DNA of 64,000 nucleotides from positions 558,001 to 622,000 of the forward strand of contig NC_014160.1 of assembly GCF_000092185.1 (NCBI RefSeq), given 5' to 3'. The position numbers were made by a program, and so were the translations under genes. This DNA comes from Thermosphaera aggregans DSM 11486 (GTDB lineage Archaea > Thermoproteota > Thermoprotei_A > Sulfolobales > Desulfurococcaceae). The notes under the pieces were generated by a model that was given only the letters and a program-made list of their open reading frames with translations, was not told the origin of the DNA and did not search any database. Below are positions 32,879 through 41,168 of the stretch, piece by piece (position 1 is the stretch's first letter; each line of letters begins with the position of its first letter).

Positions 32879-33314
32879 TCGGCTAGACTTCCTTTCATCA
32901 TTTACGATTGAGACCCAGACTATTAAGCCGGGTAGGAAGGCTTATGTTGTGAAGCCCGAGGATTTGAGAAGTGTTTTCTCGAAAATGATCGAAGTCTTGG
33001 GGGACTCATCGTTTTACGTATCCACTTTAATTGGCACAGACCTCAAGGATGAGGGAAAGATCCGCCTTGATTACTACGTAGTGATTCTACCCGAGGAGGA
33101 GACAATCGTTTTCAGGACGTTTATTCCACGAGATAATCCCACAATCGATTCAATCATAGATTTGATCCCCGGGATTTTGCCTGGTGAGTGTGAAACCCAT
33201 GACCTCCTCGGGGTTGTTTTCAAGGGAAACCCGTTTCTGAAGCGGGGTTTCTTCGTCCCCTCCGATATTGTTGAACAAGGGAAGTATCCTTTGAGGAAGG
33301 ATAGTGGGGTGTGA
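32871..33314 (+). CDS. mbhK: Membrane-bound hydrogenase subunit MbhK (NuoC-like)
   Basis: The subunit has about 147 residues and fits the 30-kDa NuoC-like family in short form. It has the central FRTFIPRDNPTIDSIIDLIPG stretch and the ETHDLLGVVFKGNPFLKR motif (near residue 108-125) that is well conserved in complex I-related hydrogenases. It helps hold the large and small subunits together. The ATG at 32871 lies behind ggtgag; a longer in-frame start at 32859 would overlap mbhJ further. Confidence 0.88.
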   Translation: MSSRLDFLSSFTIETQTIKPGRKAYVVKPEDLRSVFSKMIEVLGDSSFYVSTLIGTDLKDEGKIRLDYYVVILPEEETIVFRTFIPRDNPTIDSIIDLIPGILPGECETHDLLGVVFKGNPFLKRGFFVPSDIVEQGKYPLRKDSGV

Positions 33315-33316
33315 AA

Positions 33317-34510
33317 ATGAGTGTTTCAAAAATCATAGAAGTCCCTCTTGCATTAGAGCTACCTGTTGGGCCCCAGCATCCTGCTCTTCACGAACCGGTT
33401 TTGCTTAAAGCATATGCTGATGGAGAAGAAATCATTAAGGTTGAGATAAACACCGGGTATAATCACCGTGGAATTGAGAAGTTGTGTGAAAAGAACTCGT
33501 TTTACAGGGATATCTTCATTGTGGCCCGTGTGTGCGGTATATGCAATCTCGTCCATGCAAACTGCTATGTGAGAGCGGTTGAACATATACTGGGTATGGA
33601 GATAAGCAACAGGGCCAAGTATCTCAGGGTTCTTGCAATGGAGCTGGAGCGCCTCCACAGCCACATGTTAATAAATGCTGTGATGGCGGAGAACATAGGG
33701 TTTGAAAATCTTTTCATGAACATCATGCTAGACCGTGAAAGAATAATGAAGGCGAAAGAGATTCTGACCGGTAACCGCGTATTATCAGACTACATGATGG
33801 TTGGAGGCGTGAGAAGAGATGTTGATGACGTTAAGAAAGAGAAGATTAGGGATATTCTTTTGAAAACTGAGGAGAGAATTAAGTACTACAGGAGGGTCTT
33901 TGAAGAAGACTCTACCATTATAAAGAGGACCGTCGACGTTGGGACGGTCTCAACGAGTGATGCAGTAAAGTACTCTCTCGTCGGTCCCGTAGCCCGTGCA
34001 TCCGGGGTAAGGATTGATTCGAGAGCTAGTGACAAATATGATGCTTATTCCGAAATACCTTTCAATGTTATTACAAGAAGCGAAGGAGACTCCTGGGCAC
34101 GAATGATGGTTAGATGGGATGAAGCCTTAGAATCGATTAACATAGCTCTCCACGTTCTCAACCACTTACCGAGCGATGCAAACCCGGTGCCAGACGAGAA
34201 GAAGCTTCCGAGGAAAATACCAGCCGGAGAAGCCTATACTAGAGTTGAAGCACAAAGAGGAGAGTTAACTTACTACGTAATGAGTGATGGTAAATCATCT
34301 AATCCTTACAGGGTTAAGATTAGAACGCCCAGCTTCAACAACATTATCAATAGCGGCTTCATGTATGTTGGGCAAACTATTGCAGATCTTCCTGTGATAC
34401 TGACTTCGCTAGACCCCTGTATCTCCTGCATGGAGAGAGTGACGATCATTGACCTGGATAAAAAAATTTCTTACAAACTGTCCTTTAAGGAGTTGGCTAA
34501 GGGGGTCTGA
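33317..34510 (+). CDS. mbhL: Membrane-bound [NiFe] hydrogenase large subunit, MbhL
   Basis: MbhL holds the Ni-Fe catalytic site. Both cysteine pairs are intact: RVCGICNLVH near residue 75 and DPCISCMER near residue 375. The GPQHPALHEP motif is at the N-terminus, and NTGYNHRGIEKL precedes the first pair. All four cysteines indicate a true H2-evolving enzyme rather than the sulphur-reducing Mbx/Mbs relatives, in which this site is changed. No long C-terminal peptide follows the second pair beyond about 25 residues. Start ATG 33317, with GTG 33311 as alternative. Confidence 0.93.
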   Translation: MSVSKIIEVPLALELPVGPQHPALHEPVLLKAYADGEEIIKVEINTGYNHRGIEKLCEKNSFYRDIFIVARVCGICNLVHANCYVRAVEHILGMEISNRAKYLRVLAMELERLHSHMLINAVMAENIGFENLFMNIMLDRERIMKAKEILTGNRVLSDYMMVGGVRRDVDDVKKEKIRDILLKTEERIKYYRRVFEEDSTIIKRTVDVGTVSTSDAVKYSLVGPVARASGVRIDSRASDKYDAYSEIPFNVITRSEGDSWARMMVRWDEALESINIALHVLNHLPSDANPVPDEKKLPRKIPAGEAYTRVEAQRGELTYYVMSDGKSSNPYRVKIRTPSFNNIINSGFMYVGQTIADLPVILTSLDPCISCMERVTIIDLDKKISYKLSFKELAKGV

Positions 34511-34912
34511 ATGAGGAGGCCAAAGCTTCTGAAACTAACGTTGGAAAACTTGGTTTCTAAGCCGGCCACTGTTCAATACCCCTACCAGCCCACAGTAATC
34601 GAGCCTGATTTTAGGGGTAGACATTATGCAGATCTAAGTAAATGTACGGGTTGCTCCTTATGTAGCATAGAGTGCCCCGCTGACACCATTAAGATGACGC
34701 CCATTCCACAGGAGTACGAGGTGCCTAAATCAAACCCTAGAAGACTCTATCCTTTAATCAATTACGGAAGGTGTATATTCTGCTACAGGTGTATCACAGT
34801 GTGCCCGTTCAACGCTTATGTCACGACGAATGAGTACAGACTCGCAGACACAGCCAAGAACGATTCATCCGAGCTCTCGCTTTCAACGCTTAAAAAAACC
34901 GTTAAGGGGTGA
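34511..34912 (+). CDS. mbhN: Membrane-bound hydrogenase ferredoxin-like subunit, MbhN (NuoI-like)
   Basis: The 133-residue subunit has two [4Fe-4S] motifs, CTGCSLCSIECPADTI near residue 43 and CIFCYRCITVCPFNAY near residue 88. They relay electrons from ferredoxin to MbhJ. In Pyrococcus mbhN is last in the operon, whereas here it directly follows mbhL, so the four soluble subunits form one block at the start of the operon. Confidence 0.9.
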   Translation: MRRPKLLKLTLENLVSKPATVQYPYQPTVIEPDFRGRHYADLSKCTGCSLCSIECPADTIKMTPIPQEYEVPKSNPRRLYPLINYGRCIFCYRCITVCPFNAYVTTNEYRLADTAKNDSSELSLSTLKKTVKG

Positions 34913-34916
34913 TCTC

Positions 34917-35192
34917 ATGGATTTAGTACAGAGTGTAATCTTGGTTTTTCTACCATTATATTTAACAGCCATAATACTCTACTTGATACGAGCCATAAAG
35001 GGACCTACCATAGGAGATCAGGTTTTGGCAATCGATTCGATGACATACGACCTAGCGGCCCTGCTGATAATACTGGGCTTATTCTTCAAAGAGCCAATCC
35101 TTATTGTTACAGCCATACCTTTAGCTCTCTGGATATACTCCCTTGACATTTACATTGCAAAATATCTCGATAGAGGCGAGATGGGTGGTTAG
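34917..35192 (+). CDS. mbhB: Mrp-type antiporter subunit MbhB (MnhF-like)
   Basis: The small membrane protein of about 91 residues has three hydrophobic segments. The GPTIGDQVLAIDSMTYDLAAL motif of the MnhF/MrpF family lies between the first and second. It belongs to the ion-translocating part of the hydrogenase. I use the ATG at 34917, five bases after the mbhN stop; a longer in-frame reading into mbhN is not credible. Confidence 0.87.
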   Translation: MDLVQSVILVFLPLYLTAIILYLIRAIKGPTIGDQVLAIDSMTYDLAALLIILGLFFKEPILIVTAIPLALWIYSLDIYIAKYLDRGEMGG

Positions 35193-35193
35193 T

Positions 35194-35565
35194 ATGATTA
35201 CTGAAATAATCATCTATCTCGGCCTAGCATTAATAGGTCTGGGCGCAGTAGCGGACTTGATCGCGTCAATAGGGATGCACAGGTTTAAAAACTTCTATCT
35301 CCGCCTCCACGCTACCACGGTTGGAACAATCTGGGGCGCAGTGTTCCCGATCATAGGTGCTTCCATAATAGCCTTCGTTTACGAACCATTAGGCCAATAT
35401 AGGTACTTAATGGGAGGGGCTGGCCTTATTACAGCCTTGATAATAATGTTGCTGGCTCCCGCAGGCTCCCACGCATTAGCCCGTGCAATTCACAAGGCGG
35501 GCATCGCTAAGGTTGTCCCCTGTGTTCACGATGAACTGAACCCTGAAATGTGCGGTGAGAAATAA
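35194..35565 (+). CDS. mbhC: Mrp-type antiporter subunit MbhC (MnhG-like)
   Basis: The 123-residue protein has three hydrophobic helices and the family segment LIASIGMHRFKNFYLRLHATTVGT (about residues 22-45). The C-terminal tail after APAGSHALARAIHKAG is soluble and contains two cysteines. The ATG at 35194 follows the mbhB stop by one base; the frame overlaps mbhD by one base. Confidence 0.88.
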   Translation: MITEIIIYLGLALIGLGAVADLIASIGMHRFKNFYLRLHATTVGTIWGAVFPIIGASIIAFVYEPLGQYRYLMGGAGLITALIIMLLAPAGSHALARAIHKAGIAKVVPCVHDELNPEMCGEK

Positions 35566-35843
35566 TGGTCCCCCCTGAAACCCTAACCTACCTATTCATG
35601 GCCGTGGCTGGAATCGGTTCAACCATCTCGGTGTACTACGCTATTTTCGAGAAGGATTTGTTAAAGGCGGTTATTTACAGTGCTATTCAGAGCACTTTCT
35701 ACGCTCTACTATACTTTTTACTCATGGCTCCTGATATTGTTCTCGTATACCTCCCAGTCGCGGTTGGACTCATACCAGGTGTTTTGATCATTCTAATAAG
35801 TAAGACTGAACGGGAGGAGAGAGAAGATGAAGAGGTTGGTTAA
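35565..35843 (+). CDS. mbhD: Membrane-bound hydrogenase subunit MbhD (DUF4040)
   Basis: The 92-residue membrane protein has three predicted helices, with the FEKDLLKAVIYSAIQSTFYALLYF stretch and the PDIVLVYLPVAVG segment that mark DUF4040 and the related MrpA C-terminal region. It ends in a charged tail. The 3' end overlaps the next gene by 17 bases. Confidence 0.86.
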   Translation: MVPPETLTYLFMAVAGIGSTISVYYAIFEKDLLKAVIYSAIQSTFYALLYFLLMAPDIVLVYLPVAVGLIPGVLIILISKTEREEREDEEVG

Positions 35844-36615
35844 GACCCTAGTCCTGGTTTCAATCATACTAGGTTTCAGTTTAATATTGACCGTAGCATC
35901 CGAATACTTCATGCCAGGGGAAGCTGTAAGACCGCTAGCAGTATTCTATCTCTCTACAACATTCAACCCGTGGGTCCCATACCTCACGGTAAACTCGCCA
36001 GAAGCAGTTACAGCCATCGTCTGGGATTACAGAGGGTTGGACACGTTGTTCGAAACGGCTGTTTTCTACTTGGCATTAATCGCGGGAATAGCCCTTGCCC
36101 GCGGTGTGTCGATAAAGGCTGAACCTGGCAACGGGGTGGGATTAACAGTTATTGTTAAAACCGTTACAAGAATAACCGCTCCCATGATAGTTAGCGTGGG
36201 CGCATCCATAGGCCTTCACGGACACTTAACCCCGGGAGGCGGGTTCCAAGGCGGTGCAACAATCGCTGTTATTCCACTGATAATCATAATAACGTTCTCC
36301 GTATTCTTCGTCATAGGCAGAGGAGTCAGTAAGGAGAAAATGCTTGTCCTGAGAAGTATTGGGCTAGTGGGCATTGGTTTAACAGCACTGGCAGCCTTGA
36401 TAATCGGGCTTGCGTTGGGTAAAACTGCTTACGTGTTTCAAAACATGGCTAAGCCCACATCAGAAGTATCTCTTCCAGGATACTTTAACGGGTCATTGAT
36501 AAGTGGAACACTGTGGTTTTTCAACCTGTTCGAAATGGTTGCTGTTGCGGCAGGCTTCACAATAGCCTTCCTTTTACTAACCTACCCTGAGAAAAAGGAA
36601 GGTGATAACACATGA
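35827..36615 (+). CDS. Fused membrane-bound hydrogenase subunits MbhE and MbhF (MnhB-like)
   Basis: The first 100 residues resemble MbhE: an N-terminal helix, then VNSPEAVTAIVWDYRGLDTLFETAVFY, the typical start of the MrpA C-terminal/MbhE region. Residues about 105-262 are MbhF/MnhB, with APMIVSVGASIGLHGHLTPGGGFQGGATIA. In Pyrococcus these are separate genes; here they form one 262-residue frame, without stop or shift between them. About six to seven hydrophobic segments are visible. It overlaps mbhG by 4 bases. Confidence 0.85.
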   Translation: MKRLVKTLVLVSIILGFSLILTVASEYFMPGEAVRPLAVFYLSTTFNPWVPYLTVNSPEAVTAIVWDYRGLDTLFETAVFYLALIAGIALARGVSIKAEPGNGVGLTVIVKTVTRITAPMIVSVGASIGLHGHLTPGGGFQGGATIAVIPLIIIITFSVFFVIGRGVSKEKMLVLRSIGLVGIGLTALAALIIGLALGKTAYVFQNMAKPTSEVSLPGYFNGSLISGTLWFFNLFEMVAVAAGFTIAFLLLTYPEKKEGDNT

Positions 36616-37031
36616 TCAGTATTGACTTCATTAACACATACCTCTTATCTATACTGGTATTCTCTCTCGTGTTAAACTTCGCGCTCTCAATTTACGGATT
36701 ATTTTATAGACCCCACTACATCAAGAAGATTATTGCTTTAACAATATTATCCGACACTGCAAACACTTTCGCAATCTACATAGGTTATAGAAGGTGGATT
36801 TCCGAAGGCAACACTAACCCAAGACCCCCAGTCATACCGACCACTGAAATAACCCCTGGCGTATTGTCCGAGTTCGTAGCGAGAAGCGTAGACCCCCTGC
36901 CCCAGGCTTTAGTCCTAACCGCAGTGGTGATAGGTCTAGCTGTGACTATATTCCTAGTTTTTCTCGGCTACCAGTTATTCAATCATTATAAGACGCTGGA
37001 TATGAGGAGGATTAAAAAGCTTAAGGGGTGA
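36612..37031 (+). CDS. mbhG: Mrp-type antiporter subunit MbhG (MnhC-like)
   Basis: The 139-residue membrane protein has three hydrophobic helices. Between the second and third lies a loop with two Pro-rich segments (NTNPRPPVIPTTEITPG), then VDPLPQALVLTAVVIGLAV, the signature of MnhC/NuoK-like subunits. It overlaps both neighbours by 4 bases. Confidence 0.87.
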   Translation: MISIDFINTYLLSILVFSLVLNFALSIYGLFYRPHYIKKIIALTILSDTANTFAIYIGYRRWISEGNTNPRPPVIPTTEITPGVLSEFVARSVDPLPQALVLTAVVIGLAVTIFLVFLGYQLFNHYKTLDMRRIKKLKG

Positions 37032-37540
37032 TGGGCTTGAAGATTGTTAACGCCTTGATTGTTGCTGCGATCGCATTCGCAACATACATCATATTCTCAG
37101 GTAGCATATCACTTTACGATATAATTACCGGAGTAATTGTTTCACTAATAACAGGGTTTATTTTTTCCACTGTAACGCTTAACAACCCTCGTAAAGCCTT
37201 AAACCCTAAGCGTTGGGCGTTGTTCATAGTTTATGCGGTGAGATATTTACTAATTGATGAGACAAAAGCCCATGTGGATGTTATTAAACGCATACTCCAC
37301 CCTAAGACCCCCGTTAACCCCGCCATAGTGAAAGTACCGTTCCATGTTTCCACGGATTATGCCGTCACAGCTGTAGCAAATTCCATAACCAACACTCCAG
37401 GCACAGTCGTCGTTGATGTTGATGAAAAAGAAAAAGTCTTCTACGTGCATTGGATAGATGCTAAAACAATAGAGCCCGAGAAGGCTCGTGAAGCTATTTC
37501 ATCAGGGTTTGAGAAATATGCGAGTAAAATATTTGACTAG
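37031..37540 (+). CDS. mbhA: Mrp-type antiporter subunit MbhA (MnhE-like)
   Basis: The protein has about 169 residues. Two or three N-terminal hydrophobic segments (to about residue 50) are followed by a soluble C-terminal domain with NSITNTPGTVVVDVDEKEKVFYVHWID, typical of MnhE. The start is probably ATG 37031 or TTG 37037; the latter has a better distance to ggggtga. In Pyrococcus mbhA is first in the operon, whereas here it sits between mbhG and mbhH. Confidence 0.87.
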   Translation: MGLKIVNALIVAAIAFATYIIFSGSISLYDIITGVIVSLITGFIFSTVTLNNPRKALNPKRWALFIVYAVRYLLIDETKAHVDVIKRILHPKTPVNPAIVKVPFHVSTDYAVTAVANSITNTPGTVVVDVDEKEKVFYVHWIDAKTIEPEKAREAISSGFEKYASKIFD

Positions 37541-37551
37541 AGGTGATGGAA

Positions 37552-39174
37552 ATGATTGAATCTCTCGCATATGTTTTAACAGGCTCCCTGGTACCTGTAT
37601 TGGCTTTAATTGCTTTTTCAACCCCCTTGATCGACAAGCTCGTTCAAAACAGGAAAATAATAGGTTACATGAGCGTCTTAGCAGGAGTATGGGCAACAAT
37701 TGGAAATAGCGTGATTTACTATTGGATAGTGAGGAATGGGAAACCCATAGTTTACGGGTTCGGCGGCTGGCCACCTCACTTCGGTATAAGTTATGCTGTC
37801 GACGGTTTGAACGGTATTGTAGGGTTGATGACCTCCTGGGTATTCCTAGCCATTGCACTATACTCATTATGGTATGAGAAACATTTTGACGAGCCCGTAT
37901 GGTATCATGTAATGTTAATTGGTCTCCTCGCTGGAATGTTGGGATGCCTTTACACTGGCGACGCTTTCAACTTGTTCGTGATGCTAGAAGTACTCAGTAT
38001 CTCTGCATACGGATTAGTCGCATTCCATAAAGAAAGAGCGGAGGCTGTTGAAGCATCCGCCAAGTACGCTTTAATCGGTGCTGTTGCAACAACCATATAT
38101 TTCACAGCTCTTGTCGTGATCTACGCAACATTCGGCACTCTAAACATGGGAGTGTTAGCTTGCTTGTCTAGAACACCCTCCTGTCTCTCAATTGTTCCAG
38201 TAGTGGGAAGCATTGAGACTTACAGGCTTGCCAGCCTATTTGCTGTAGCGTTATCCCTATGGGTGTTTACCTATAAGGCAGCATTATTCCCCAACCACTT
38301 CTGGCTACCTGACGCACACCCCGAGGCTCCAACCCCTGTTTCAGCGGCTCTTTCAGGGCTTGTAGTTAACATAGGCGTGTACGCTACCATGCGGTTCTTA
38401 TACACGATCTTTGGAGAAGGAAGCCTGCTGGGAGAGTATAGGACTATCGTCTTGATAGCATTATTTATTCTAGGCGTGATAGGAGCCCTACTAGGAGCCT
38501 TGATGATGATGATCCAGAAGGATGTTAAAAGATTATTAGCTTACAGTACAGTGAGCCACATGGGGCTAATATTCATGGTTTTATCAGCACCCGCCTTCTC
38601 TAGCTCACCAAGAGTTACGGAGCTAGCAATAGCGGCCGCAATCCTCCACATCATTTCACACGGGGTCTCCAAAGCCCTACTCTTCATGACCAGCGGGATC
38701 TTCATAGACTCGGCTGGAACTAGAAATATGGATGAAATGAGGGGCGTTGGCAGAAAACATCCGCTAGCATCGACCGCTTTCATCATAGGATTCCTTAACT
38801 TGGTAGGCCTAGTACCCTTCATAGGCTTCTTCTCAAAATTGTTAATGTACCAGGCCTACATGGAAGCCGGCTTCCCAATAGGAGGCGTCATCTTAATAAT
38901 CGCCTCTGCCGTCTCACTACCAGGATACTTGAAAGCGTTGTACTCAGTAGTTTTCGCAATCGGAGGTGAAAAACAATCCGAGAGAAAAGAGGTCGGCGTT
39001 GAAGTATTGATGCTTGCGATTTCAATAACGTTGCTGGTAATGGGAGGATTCATCATTCCCTTACTCGGGCTTGTATCGAACACCGAGTTAACATCCACTT
39101 CGATGACTGGGTCCTTAAAATATGTTTACGAAACATTCTACACCATTATGAGGCTGGGAGGTGTAGCACCATGA
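37552..39174 (+). CDS. mbhH: Proton/sodium-pumping subunit MbhH (MnhD/NuoN-like)
   Basis: The antiporter-like subunit has about 540 residues and 14 or so helices. Key charged sites of the family are seen: a Glu in MLEVLSISAYGLVAF near residue 147, a Lys in FTYKAALFPNHFWLPDAHPEAPTPVSA near residue 245, and a Lys/His-containing QKDVKRLLAYSTVSHMGLIF near residue 325. These form the ion path across the membrane. ATG 37552 stands behind aggtga. The end overlaps mbhI by 4 bases. Confidence 0.92.
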   Translation: MIESLAYVLTGSLVPVLALIAFSTPLIDKLVQNRKIIGYMSVLAGVWATIGNSVIYYWIVRNGKPIVYGFGGWPPHFGISYAVDGLNGIVGLMTSWVFLAIALYSLWYEKHFDEPVWYHVMLIGLLAGMLGCLYTGDAFNLFVMLEVLSISAYGLVAFHKERAEAVEASAKYALIGAVATTIYFTALVVIYATFGTLNMGVLACLSRTPSCLSIVPVVGSIETYRLASLFAVALSLWVFTYKAALFPNHFWLPDAHPEAPTPVSAALSGLVVNIGVYATMRFLYTIFGEGSLLGEYRTIVLIALFILGVIGALLGALMMMIQKDVKRLLAYSTVSHMGLIFMVLSAPAFSSSPRVTELAIAAAILHIISHGVSKALLFMTSGIFIDSAGTRNMDEMRGVGRKHPLASTAFIIGFLNLVGLVPFIGFFSKLLMYQAYMEAGFPIGGVILIIASAVSLPGYLKALYSVVFAIGGEKQSERKEVGVEVLMLAISITLLVMGGFIIPLLGLVSNTELTSTSMTGSLKYVYETFYTIMRLGGVAP

Positions 39175-39530
39175 CTCATTCCTACAGTCTTTATGATCCC
39201 TTAGAAACAACCATACTGGTTTTCGCATCAATGTTCACAAGCTTTCTAACATTGTTCTTGATATACGAATTACTCAAGTCTAAAAGGGTTAGGGAGACAA
39301 AAATCTACCTATCTGGTGAGCCAGAGGAAATAGTTAAAGAAGCCTCTCCAAGCGTGGGGAACCTTTACTGGGGTTTCATCAAGAGATTTGCACGATCAAT
39401 ATTCGAGACTTTAATCAATAAGGTCCAGACAGGTAGCTTACATGAATGGTTTAACTTCATATCCTCTTGGCTTGGCATCTTAGTCATTCTAGCAGTGTTA
39501 ATGAGCGTGTTATATTTACTGGCGGGGTGA
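39171..39530 (+). CDS. mbhI: Membrane-bound hydrogenase subunit MbhI
   Basis: The 119-residue protein has an N-terminal helix (about 14-35), a charged middle part (KSKRVRETKIYLSGEPEEIV) and a C-terminal helix (about 97-117). This matches MbhI of Pyrococcus, which links the antiporter module and MbhM. Assignment rests on its size, layout and place between mbhH and mbhM. Confidence 0.78.
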   Translation: MTHSYSLYDPLETTILVFASMFTSFLTLFLIYELLKSKRVRETKIYLSGEPEEIVKEASPSVGNLYWGFIKRFARSIFETLINKVQTGSLHEWFNFISSWLGILVILAVLMSVLYLLAG

Positions 39531-39535
39531 AACCA

Positions 39536-40522
39536 ATGGACGTGCTCCAATTATTGTTCGCAACCTTAATATTCCCGGGTTTCGTTTTTCTCGTTGCCTT
39601 ATCATTCCTCACACAATACCTTATTAGAAAACTAAGTGCTAGAATGCAAAGGAGAATGGGGCCAAAGTACGTTGGACCCGTTGGAATTCTACAACCGGTT
39701 TACGATTTTCTTAAACTGCTTCAAGCAAAGGAGTTGTTGAAGACCAGATACAGCATGGTTAGGGCGGCGGAAATATCCCTTCTCCTAGGCTTGTCCTCAC
39801 TAATAGCTTCCACGCTCCTCCTGCCACTGAATATCTATAACATTGGAAGCCCCTATGACTTCCTAATATTCTTCTACATGGCAAGTATATGGCCCATATT
39901 GATGATCATATTTGCGTCTCTATCGATGCCGGGGCCATACACGAGTGTCGGCGTCTCAAGACTTCTATCGATACTTACAGTCTCAGAGCCCGCCTTCTTC
40001 ACAGGGCTCTTAGTTCCGGTGGCCCTTGCGTCTTTCAATACTAAAGCCCCCCTCATGATCTCGATAGCGTCTGCAAGGGTTCATGAATTATGGGTTAACC
40101 CGTTGACACTACCAATAATGATACTGGTGACCATATCGCTAATTGTTGCTGTTCAATCAAAACTAATGCTACCCCCATTCAACATTCCAGAGGCCGAGCA
40201 GGAGATAATAGCTGGGTACGAAACGGAGTTCTCGGGGCCACTCCTGGCGCTTGCTATACTGTTTCATGACATGGATACGGTCGTATCAGCATTAGCGATA
40301 GTTTACCTAGTGCTCGGCGGACCCGCACCATTTTCACACTCAAGCATTGAAGGCGCGTTGCTTTTAATTCTAAAATATCTCTTAGTGATTGTTGTAGCAA
40401 CTTATGTTAAGAACGTGTTCGGGAGGTATAGGATAGATCAAGCACTAGTGGCTCTTCTGAAATACGGATTAATGCCTGCTATTGTAGCAGGCATTTTAGG
40501 CACAATCTATCTCTATTTTTAA
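39536..40522 (+). CDS. mbhM: Membrane-bound hydrogenase membrane anchor MbhM (NuoH-like)
   Basis: MbhM is the NuoH-like subunit that connects the NiFe module to the membrane. It has about eight helices, the first loop RMQRRMGPKYVGPVGILQPVYDFLKLL near residues 37-65 and the FNIPEAEQEIIAGYETEFSG motif near residue 220, both conserved in complex I relatives. The ATG at 39536 follows the mbhI stop; an upstream in-frame extension reads into mbhI and is not credible. It is the last gene of the operon here. Confidence 0.92.
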   Translation: MDVLQLLFATLIFPGFVFLVALSFLTQYLIRKLSARMQRRMGPKYVGPVGILQPVYDFLKLLQAKELLKTRYSMVRAAEISLLLGLSSLIASTLLLPLNIYNIGSPYDFLIFFYMASIWPILMIIFASLSMPGPYTSVGVSRLLSILTVSEPAFFTGLLVPVALASFNTKAPLMISIASARVHELWVNPLTLPIMILVTISLIVAVQSKLMLPPFNIPEAEQEIIAGYETEFSGPLLALAILFHDMDTVVSALAIVYLVLGGPAPFSHSSIEGALLLILKYLLVIVVATYVKNVFGRYRIDQALVALLKYGLMPAIVAGILGTIYLYF

Positions 40523-41095
40523 TTAGCCCATGCTTTCTAGCATCGCGGCCCAGAACTTTTTATCTACTATTTCTCCAATAACTATTGCCTTCACCAGCCC
40601 ATTCTTATCTAAAACAAGGGTTTGCGGTACCGCATATGAGTATTGCTCGGGGAGCCCAACCTCATACTCCACTGAAGCGATCTCCACGAACCATGTCAAG
40701 TTTTCACCGGAAACCCATACTGGAAAATATTCTTCTCGAAATTCTGTAGTAAAGAATTCATTCATTTTTTGACAGTGAGGACAGGTTTTGGAGCCGAACA
40801 TTATGAGTTTAACATTAGCTAACCCGTAGGTGCTGTTTACGTTTCCAACTACCTGTTGTATTCGTTGTATCATTGTTTCATTGTTGATCGACTTAACGCA
40901 GTCGCCTCCTATGTAGATTCCGAGAGAGCCTTCTCTGTGCTCGCATCACTTATAATCGTTATTGTTCTCAGCCATTCTGGTCAGAGCTATGTAAGCTCCT
41001 ACCGCTATTAGGGCAAAAACCACTGTGACTAGAATTGGGATGCGATAACCCTTATTTCTCCGTGGCTTAGTTTTATCGATCTTCTTCTTTGACAC
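40523..41095 (-). pseudogene. Membrane-anchored thioredoxin-fold protein gene with an in-frame TGA
   Basis: From the GTG at 41095 (six bases after a ggtg site) the frame runs to 40523 with one internal stop, TGA at 40948-40946 (codon 50). Before it lies a basic tail and a membrane helix (about residues 19-40). After it the same frame continues without break into a linker with GIYIGGDC and a thioredoxin fold with KTCPHCQ and a cis-Pro region (YAVPQTLVLD). An ATG at 40873 could restart translation and give 116 residues without the anchor. The coding pattern on both sides implies one protein of about 190 residues, extracytoplasmic. It is divergent from a CcdA-like gene, a natural partner. Nonsense mutation, sequencing error or recoding are all possible. 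Confidence 0.75.
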
Positions 41096-41103
41096 AGACT
41101 ACA

Positions 41104-41159
41104 CCATCAGCTATGCATAAATTAATTATTTATAATCACGCGTTTTAATATTTAGGTAG
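41104..41159. promoter_or_regulatory. Divergent promoter region between the thioredoxin-like and CcdA-like genes
   Basis: The AT-rich block at about 41118-41135 (aattaattatttataatc) lies about 30-35 bases before both translation starts, so it can serve as TATA element in both directions. This supports joint expression of the redox pair. Confidence 0.4.
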
Positions 41160-41168
41160 TTGGGGAAA

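Noticed and set aside
33317-34510. Large subunit as part of a sulphur-reducing Mbx/Mbs complex
   Set aside because: All four Ni-Fe cysteines (RVCGIC and DPCISC) are present and hyp genes are adjacent, which fits a true hydrogenase.
40946-40948. The internal TGA as a selenocysteine codon
   Set aside because: Selenocysteine coding is not established for this group, no SECIS-like element could be shown, and nonsense mutation or sequencing error is simpler. It is kept only as an in-frame stop worth checking.
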